This document shows, one piece after another, positions 32,843 through 37,394 of a stretch of 37,394 nucleotides of DNA. Location: assembly GCA_013314755.1 (NCBI GenBank), contig JABUFA010000035.1, forward strand, positions 1 to 37,394, given 5' to 3'. This DNA is from Chthonomonadia bacterium. GTDB taxonomy: Bacteria; Armatimonadota; HRBIN16. Below the pieces are notes generated by a model. The model worked only from the letters and a program-made list of their open reading frames with translations, made no database searches and was not told the origin of the DNA. Position numbers and translations under genes: made by a program. Every line of letters begins with the position of its first letter. The first letter of the stretch is position 1.

Positions 32843-34004
32843 CCGTCACCCCCTTCCATTGGCGGTAGAACCGGGCAAGCTTCTGCACCAGCCTCCCGTT
32901 GCTCAGCCAGACGTTAAGCATGCCCATCGTGAGGCAGTAACCGGCACGCTCGGCAGCGGGCGCCATTCTCTCATAAATATCAACGTGTGACAGATCATCG
33001 TGATAACAGTATTGCAGGGCAAGCCTCTGCCACAGACCGGCTTCATGCAACACATCGGGGATGTTAACTCCGGGCGTCTGCTCGAAGCGGCTCAGCAGGT
33101 AATCCATCCGCTGACGGAACGGTAACTGCTGGTGCAGTCTTTCCAGTAGTACCTGCATCTGCTCAGCCTGATAGGGACAATCGGTGCGCTGGAGGATTTT
33201 GTTCGGAGGCAATGCATAACGATAGCGCCACAATATCAACCATGCCTCATCACGCGACATCCCATCCGGCAAACCGTCCAGATTAAGCCCTTGCATGATA
33301 TACTGTACAAGTACATCCATCTGTTTCTCGCTGTAAGGTTCGGGCAGCTGAAGCAGAGATCCCGCCAGTCGGTCGTTGGAGTAGTACAGCTCGTGATAAC
33401 AGAGGCTTCTCAGCACACCGGTATCACTGAGCCACGCGCCGAGAGTGCGACGGTCTACCCGAACTCCCGACGGCGCCAGCAGGCGCATCACCTCCTGCCA
33501 GGAAGCCTCGTGCAGGTAGTACAATTGCGCGGCGAGCAGCTGTACCTGGCGTGTTTGAGGCGAGACCTGGGGCGACAATCCCAACCACAGGATGTCCGCT
33601 GCGGAATACAGCTCATGGGCGAGCATTGCGGCAGCCAGGGAATCGGCAACATCTGTGATCCCTGCGATTTCTGACTCCTCTACATCGTCCAGAGAGAGTG
33701 TCTCCTGAACGTAACGGCGACGCATATCCACCATACAGCGGTAAGCGGTGCGCCGAATGAATGCGAACCATGCCTGTTCCCCCTGATTGCGGAAGCGTGT
33801 TCGGAACGTCCACACTCGCAGGAAAGCATCCTGGATTACGTCTTCACGGTCATCCGGGTTATGTAGCCACGTGCTGAGGTATCGGAGCAGGTAAGGACGG
33901 CTGATTTCCCACAGTTGTTCCCATGCTTCGCGTGCCCTGTCTTCGTTGGGGCTCGTCAGCAGGTCAATCGCCCGCGTCAGTTTTGCGTGCGTGTTTGTTT
34001 GCAC
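32829..34004 (-). CDS. ECF-like sigma-70 factor with long C-terminal extension
   Basis: The 391-residue protein begins with a sigma-70 region 2 (about 25-98): YLLRYLSTWLHNPDDREDVI, QDAFLRVWTF for core binding, and WFAFIRRTAYRCMVDMRRR for -10 recognition. A usual ECF sigma is ~180-200 residues. Here the remaining ~290 residues are helical; a standard region 4 is not obvious, though WQEVMRLLAPSGVRVDRRTL could be a diverged helix-turn-helix. It starts at GTG 34004 with a weak ribosome binding site. A TATAAT lies 29 nt upstream. The gene heads the operon and overlaps the anti-sigma-like gene, the standard layout for a sigma factor and its regulator. Confidence 0.8.
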   Translation of the reverse strand: MQTNTHAKLTRAIDLLTSPNEDRAREAWEQLWEISRPYLLRYLSTWLHNPDDREDVIQDAFLRVWTFRTRFRNQGEQAWFAFIRRTAYRCMVDMRRRYVQETLSLDDVEESEIAGITDVADSLAAAMLAHELYSAADILWLGLSPQVSPQTRQVQLLAAQLYYLHEASWQEVMRLLAPSGVRVDRRTLGAWLSDTGVLRSLCYHELYYSNDRLAGSLLQLPEPYSEKQMDVLVQYIMQGLNLDGLPDGMSRDEAWLILWRYRYALPPNKILQRTDCPYQAEQMQVLLERLHQQLPFRQRMDYLLSRFEQTPGVNIPDVLHEAGLWQRLALQYCYHDDLSHVDIYERMAPAAERAGYCLTMGMLNVWLSNGRLVQKLARFYRQWKGVTDDAT

Positions 34005-34032
34005 TGGGCCGCCTGTACGGAACAGATACCTT

Positions 34033-34038
34033 ATTATA
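34033..34038 (-). promoter_or_regulatory. -10 element for the sigma/CHAT operon
   Basis: TATAAT on the minus strand lies 28 nt before the GTG start. No good -35 (ATACAT at 17 nt) is seen, so the promoter may need an activator or the operon's own sigma factor. The divergent gene at 34199 shares this 194-bp region. Confidence 0.45.
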
Positions 34039-34198
34039 CATCATTCAGCAAAAAAATGTATATATCGCCGTCGGTTGAACGAAGAAAGGGCAGATGTGTG
34101 GTGGAGAATATTTTTGCGCGATTCTTCCCTGCAGGCTGTTAGATTGCTCGCGGCAGGCGCGTTTATCTATCAGAATACTTCAAGAGGAGGCAACCGAG

Positions 34199-34687
34199 AT
34201 GTCTATTCCAGAGGCGTGGCAGAGGTTAGAGTTTGAACAGTGGAACCAGCTGGTGAAAGCACTGGTGGCAGTCTGGGATTTTGCGGAGAGAATGGGCGCA
34301 GAAGAGTGCCTGAGCTGGCATCTGAGCATGGACACCGATGGTCGGCTGGCGAACCTGTTAGCCTGCGCGATTTGCCGTGGCGCGGAACTCCCATATCTGG
34401 TACCCATATGGATTGAGTCTCGTGCCGGCAGTAACCAGCACAACGGACAGCCTGAAGCGGAAAGAGAGGTAACGGCGTACTTCCAGAGCACCTATGACGG
34501 ACTTCAACCCGACATGAAAGCTTACAGAGGCGCCCGGATGGTGCGCGAACTTCTGTTGCAGGTCGAGCAGTTTGCCGAGGAGAGGTGTCTGTGTGCAAGA
34601 GATGTTCGACGCATCCTCGCCGAAGTCATAAACGTGTACTCAGACAGCGAAGATGCTTTTCCCATCCTCCCCTCCCTCACATCCTGA
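34199..34687 (+). CDS. Uncharacterised acidic protein divergent from the sigma operon
   Basis: The 162-residue product is mostly helical and acidic, with no signal peptide or membrane helix. It reads MSIPEAWQRLEFEQWNQLVK at the start and includes Cys residues near 60 and 138. No family is recognised. ATG 34199 follows AGGAGG with a slightly long spacer. It is divergent from the sigma operon across a 194-bp gap, so shared regulation or being a sigma target is conceivable. A strong terminator follows. Confidence 0.6.
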   Translation: MSIPEAWQRLEFEQWNQLVKALVAVWDFAERMGAEECLSWHLSMDTDGRLANLLACAICRGAELPYLVPIWIESRAGSNQHNGQPEAEREVTAYFQSTYDGLQPDMKAYRGARMVRELLLQVEQFAEERCLCARDVRRILAEVINVYSDSEDAFPILPSLTS

Positions 34688-34697
34688 GGGGCATCCC

Positions 34698-34727
34698 GGG
34701 CAGAGGCGCGTCCCCCCGCCTCTGCCC
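34698..34727 (+). terminator. Intrinsic terminator after the 34199 gene
   Basis: An 11-bp perfect stem (GGGCAGAGGCG / CGCCTCTGCCC) with an 8-nt loop is followed by ACTTTTCTG. It sits between convergent genes and may also stop the leftward oxidoreductase transcript. Confidence 0.8.
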
Positions 34728-34737
34728 ACTTTTCTGC

Positions 34738-36048
34738 CTATATCCTCCAGCCGCTGCGGTAAGTGGGACGGATGAACCTGTCGGCTTTGGGAGTGTTCAC
34801 CGCCTTCATCCGTTTGGCATCCCAGTTGATTCGCTCGCCGGTGATGATTGCGAGGTTGCCCAGCAGAGCGGTTTCGGTGAGGGCACTGGCGTAATCAAAG
34901 TTGGACATGGCAGGCGGTCCGCCTTTACAGGCGTTAATCCACTCCTGATGATGTCCGGGCGAGCGTGGGATGGAGGGCGCCGGCGGTTGATAGTTCGCAA
35001 ACTTCTCACGTGGCAACAGCACGAAGGGCGCACCGTAATCGCCCGGGCTGTAGAGCGTTCCCTCACTGCCGATAATCAGCAGTCCACTGTTTGCCATCTG
35101 CTCGCCCTGCAGCAGTTCGGCAGGCGGCTTCTGTCCGCCGTCGTACCATATCATCTTGCAGGGGGGCAGGTCGCCTCGCTGGGGGAACTGATAGCGCACG
35201 ATCGACCACTTCGGGAAGGTCTCGCCGTTCACCCCCGAGGTCTCGGCTTCAATCATAATGGGGTCGCGCAGGTTCAGCGCCCAAAACGCCATGTTCATGG
35301 TGTGGCACGCCATGTCGCCGATGGCACCCGTGCCGAAGTCAATCCAGCCTCGCCAGGCGAAGGGATGGTACGCCTCGTGATAAGGACGCTTGGGCGCAGG
35401 ACCGAGCCACAGGTCCCAGTCCAGCCCGTCGGGCACAACCATCTCCTCCTTCGGACGAGGGATACCCTGGGGCCAGATGGGGCGGTTGCTCCACACGTGA
35501 ATCTCGGTCACTTTGCCCAGCACGCCCGACTGGAGTACCTCCACGCCCTGGCGCAGCTCGTTGGACGCTGTGCCCTGATTGCCCATCTGGGTAGCCACCT
35601 TGTAGCGGCGTGCGGTATCGCGCATCATACGCGCCTCCCAGATGGTGCGTGTCAGCGGCTTCTCGCAGTACACATGCTTGCCCATGCGCATCGCCATGAT
35701 GGACGCTATCGCGTGGGTATGGTCGGGCGTGCTGACCACCACGGCGTCGATCTCCTTGCGCATCTGCTCCAGCATCTTACGGAAGTCCTTGAAGAACTTT
35801 GCGTTGGGACACGCCTGGCGTGCGCTGTGCGCGAGCCGCTCGTCCACGTCACACAGGGCGACGATGTTCTCGCTCATCACGCCGTCCAGGTTGCCTCGTC
35901 CCCTGCCGCCTGCGCCAATCATGGCGATGTTCAGCTTCTCGTTCTGAGGAAAACCGAACACCATCTTGCTGTCGCGCAGGAACAGGAAGCTGAATCCTCC
36001 TATCGCAGCCCCCTTCAAAAAGGTACGCCGGTCCATCTTCTGGGACAT
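34738..36048 (-). CDS. Tat-exported Gfo/Idh/MocA family oxidoreductase
   Basis: The 436-residue protein starts with a twin-arginine signal (MDRRTFLKGAAIGGFSFLFL), so it is exported folded with its cofactor. The Rossmann part has IAMIGAGGRGRGNLDG, and VVVSTPDHTHAIASIMAM and HVYCEKPLTRTIWEAR are the usual NAD(P)-binding and catalytic-Lys (EKP) motifs. The C-terminal dimer domain includes GIPRPKEEMVVPDGLDWDLW and WRGWIDFGTGAIGDMACHTM, typical of the exported subgroup abundant in Planctomycetota and Armatimonadota. AAGGAGG precedes ATG 36048. It would oxidise a sugar or polyol; the substrate is unknown. It is divergent from the porin gene at 36335. Confidence 0.92.
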   Translation of the reverse strand: MSQKMDRRTFLKGAAIGGFSFLFLRDSKMVFGFPQNEKLNIAMIGAGGRGRGNLDGVMSENIVALCDVDERLAHSARQACPNAKFFKDFRKMLEQMRKEIDAVVVSTPDHTHAIASIMAMRMGKHVYCEKPLTRTIWEARMMRDTARRYKVATQMGNQGTASNELRQGVEVLQSGVLGKVTEIHVWSNRPIWPQGIPRPKEEMVVPDGLDWDLWLGPAPKRPYHEAYHPFAWRGWIDFGTGAIGDMACHTMNMAFWALNLRDPIMIEAETSGVNGETFPKWSIVRYQFPQRGDLPPCKMIWYDGGQKPPAELLQGEQMANSGLLIIGSEGTLYSPGDYGAPFVLLPREKFANYQPPAPSIPRSPGHHQEWINACKGGPPAMSNFDYASALTETALLGNLAIITGERINWDAKRMKAVNTPKADRFIRPTYRSGWRI

Positions 36049-36334
36049 GCTCTGCAACCTCCTTCGCATCTTCGGCTTTGTGCAGTACCTTTTTCCTTCT
36101 GCGCGAAAGAATCCTGCCTGTAGTTGCCCGGGTTCTGTTCTGCGGGATACAGCTTCATGAGCATTTTTATGCGTTGAAGTACACTTTTGTGCGCCACCGC
36201 ACATCCTACTAAAGACACACAGTGACCGAGCCAATAATATCTTCGTGAAATTCGTTACAGTTCCCACCAGGTAACAAGCGGAGCGATTGCCGATGCTGGA
36301 GGACTGTGAGATAACCGTTCGGAGGTGATAGGAC

Positions 36335-37394
36335 GTGCGTTTTCTTGCTGCCACCCTTGTTGGCTGGTGTGTCATCGGTTTACAGCTGGTGTCCAGCGCA
36401 GGGCAGACGTCTCCGACAGGAAGCCCGTTGAACATCAGCACCGAATGGCGAGTGCGCTATGAGGACCGTAACTGCACCAGCTTCTGCTCGATGAACCAGA
36501 AAGATGTTCAGGATGAACTTTCCCGGCTACGTGTGAACCTGTCCACACACTTTGGGCAAAACAGCCAGGTTTTCGCGCGCTTTCAGTATTCCTACAGGCG
36601 CAATCACCAGAGCGGAAGCGCAGACACCCAGGAGAAGAGCGGTTTTCAGCAGCTTTATTTGGATACGAAGTGGGATAATCTGAGCCTGCGACTTGGCAGA
36701 CAGGAGCTGGGATATGGTGATTACCGCCTGTTAATACTGTCGAACTGGGATAACATCGGTTATACCTGGGACGCCGTGCGTCTGGGCATCAAAGGTAGTT
36801 CCTGGCAAGCTGATGTTCTGTACGGCAGACCGGGTATGTTCCCTACCAGCACCACACATCCCGTGCTGTATGGCATCTACGCCAACGTCAAACCCAATCC
36901 GCGCTGGCAATCGGACCTATACCTTCTGCGTAAAGAGGTGATAGATTCCGGGAGCCAGCACCGTATCTGGGCGATGGGAGCGCAGCCATCCGTTCGGCTA
37001 TCTCAAAACACCAGCCTCACCGCCGAGATGGCGCTGCAGAGCGGAAAGGTCGGTTCCAAATCCCTGAAGGCATGGGGATACTGGCTGAGGCTGGAACAGG
37101 ACATCCCACGCCTGAGAAATACCAAGATGATTCTTCAATACGATTTCGCCAGCGGTGGCAATCCCGACGACAGCACACTGCACACTTTTGACCAGTTCTT
37201 CGGCACCACATTTGCCATATGTGGTCGCATGGGACTGCAGGGCTGGCGCAACATGAATAGCTGGCGCGTGTGCGTTCCTTTGATGGTTGGCGAATGCAAC
37301 CAAAAAGAAAGCAACAGCCAAAACACACAACAACCACAAACCTCCACCCATCATCGCAAATCCCTACCACCACTGAACACCACACACCGCCAAA
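36335..37394 (+). CDS. Alginate-export-type outer-membrane porin, partial at window end
   Basis: An open frame from GTG 36335 runs off the window with no stop. GGAGGTG lies 7 nt upstream. The first ~25 residues are a signal peptide cleaved near VSSAGQ. The rest resembles the alginate-export (AlgE-like) barrel family: LRLGRQELGYGDYRLL, WDAVRLGIKG, QYDFASGGNPDD and TFDQFFGT. After about 37200 the translation departs from the family, and after ~37265 it becomes low-complexity, rich in Asn, Gln, Thr and Pro because the DNA is nearly G-free; this part is probably unreliable sequence. The protein would be a beta-barrel channel for polymers or organic solutes. Confidence 0.75.
   Translation, partial: MRFLAATLVGWCVIGLQLVSSAGQTSPTGSPLNISTEWRVRYEDRNCTSFCSMNQKDVQDELSRLRVNLSTHFGQNSQVFARFQYSYRRNHQSGSADTQEKSGFQQLYLDTKWDNLSLRLGRQELGYGDYRLLILSNWDNIGYTWDAVRLGIKGSSWQADVLYGRPGMFPTSTTHPVLYGIYANVKPNPRWQSDLYLLRKEVIDSGSQHRIWAMGAQPSVRLSQNTSLTAEMALQSGKVGSKSLKAWGYWLRLEQDIPRLRNTKMILQYDFASGGNPDDSTLHTFDQFFGTTFAICGRMGLQGWRNMNSWRVCVPLMVGECNQKESNSQNTQQPQTSTHHRKSLPPLNTTHRQ
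37265..37394. other. G-poor right end of suspect composition
   Basis: The last ~130 bases are dominated by A and C with very few G. This mirrors the C-poor left end of the window. The encoded peptide loses the barrel pattern of the porin here. Read-end errors at a contig terminus would explain both ends. Confidence 0.5.

Noticed and set aside
27299-34200. CRISPR array or Cas genes near the CHAT operon
   Set aside because: No regularly spaced direct repeats and no gRAMP/Cas7-11-like gene are present, so this is not a type III-E locus.
36049-36334. Promoters in the divergent oxidoreductase/porin gap
   Set aside because: Only isolated AT-rich hexamers are seen, with no pair at acceptable spacing.

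Overview
The window reads as about 37 kb of a GC-rich, diderm bacterial chromosome, most likely from Armatimonadota. The main evidence is three class III prepilin / DUF1559-type proteins (from 11654, 14275 and 24238). They carry the [23 protein letters not shown]-terminus followed by PVFxQARExAR, a pattern abundant in Armatimonadota and Planctomycetota. Two outer-membrane beta-barrel candidates and a Tat-exported oxidoreductase fit a diderm cell. There is no phage, IS element, CRISPR array, rRNA or tRNA that I can see. The first ~110 bases (C-poor) and last ~130 bases (G-poor) have mirror-image composition bias and look like unreliable contig ends.

Layout. 320-2564: central metabolism pair apgM-gpsA. 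2613-4549: leftward beta-carbonic anhydrase and ammonium transporter. 4803-6356: 5'-truncated tail-fibre/adhesin-like protein. 6460-9657: large secreted clan GH-A glycosidase. 9790-10308: Rad52/DdrA-like annealing protein with a zinc-ribbon-like tail. 10373-11509: leftward alpha/beta hydrolase. 11654-12385: pilin-like protein. 12456-13597: rpmE and a DUF1385 membrane protein. 13603-14124: leftward AMMECR1 protein. 14275-19081: pilin-like protein, small membrane protein, six-hairpin glycosidase-like protein and LacI regulator. 19078-23997: leftward GNAT fusion, methyltransferase and ABC ATPase. 24238-25616: pilin-like protein and small membrane protein. 25634-27243: leftward ankyrin protein, histidine phosphatase and QueF.

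The most interesting part is 27299-34004, a tightly packed leftward operon. In transcription order it encodes an ECF-like sigma factor with a long unusual C-terminal extension, a soluble protein with a degenerate anti-sigma-like N-terminus, a CHAT protease fused to an NB-ARC STAND ATPase and TPR repeats, and a secreted beta-barrel-like protein. The sigma and anti-sigma-like genes overlap by 14 bp. The CHAT gene starts 14 nt after its upstream neighbour, and its stop codon overlaps the ribosome binding site of the last gene. The gene logic (sigma, possible inhibitor, CHAT protease) parallels the Craspase module of type III-E CRISPR (TPR-CHAT, Csx30, RpoE), but here with no CRISPR part. My inference is a sensor-activated protease that releases a sigma factor by cleaving its partner.

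Together, the accessory genes suggest a saprophytic lifestyle: two exported or sugar-active glycosidases, an esterase-like hydrolase, a LacI sugar regulator, a Gfo/Idh/MocA oxidoreductase and an alginate-export-type porin, alongside a rich set of pseudopilin-like surface proteins. Promoters of the sigma70 type (TTGACA-17-TAnnnT) are clearly visible ahead of two of the pilin-like genes. GC-rich hairpin terminators recur between transcription units.
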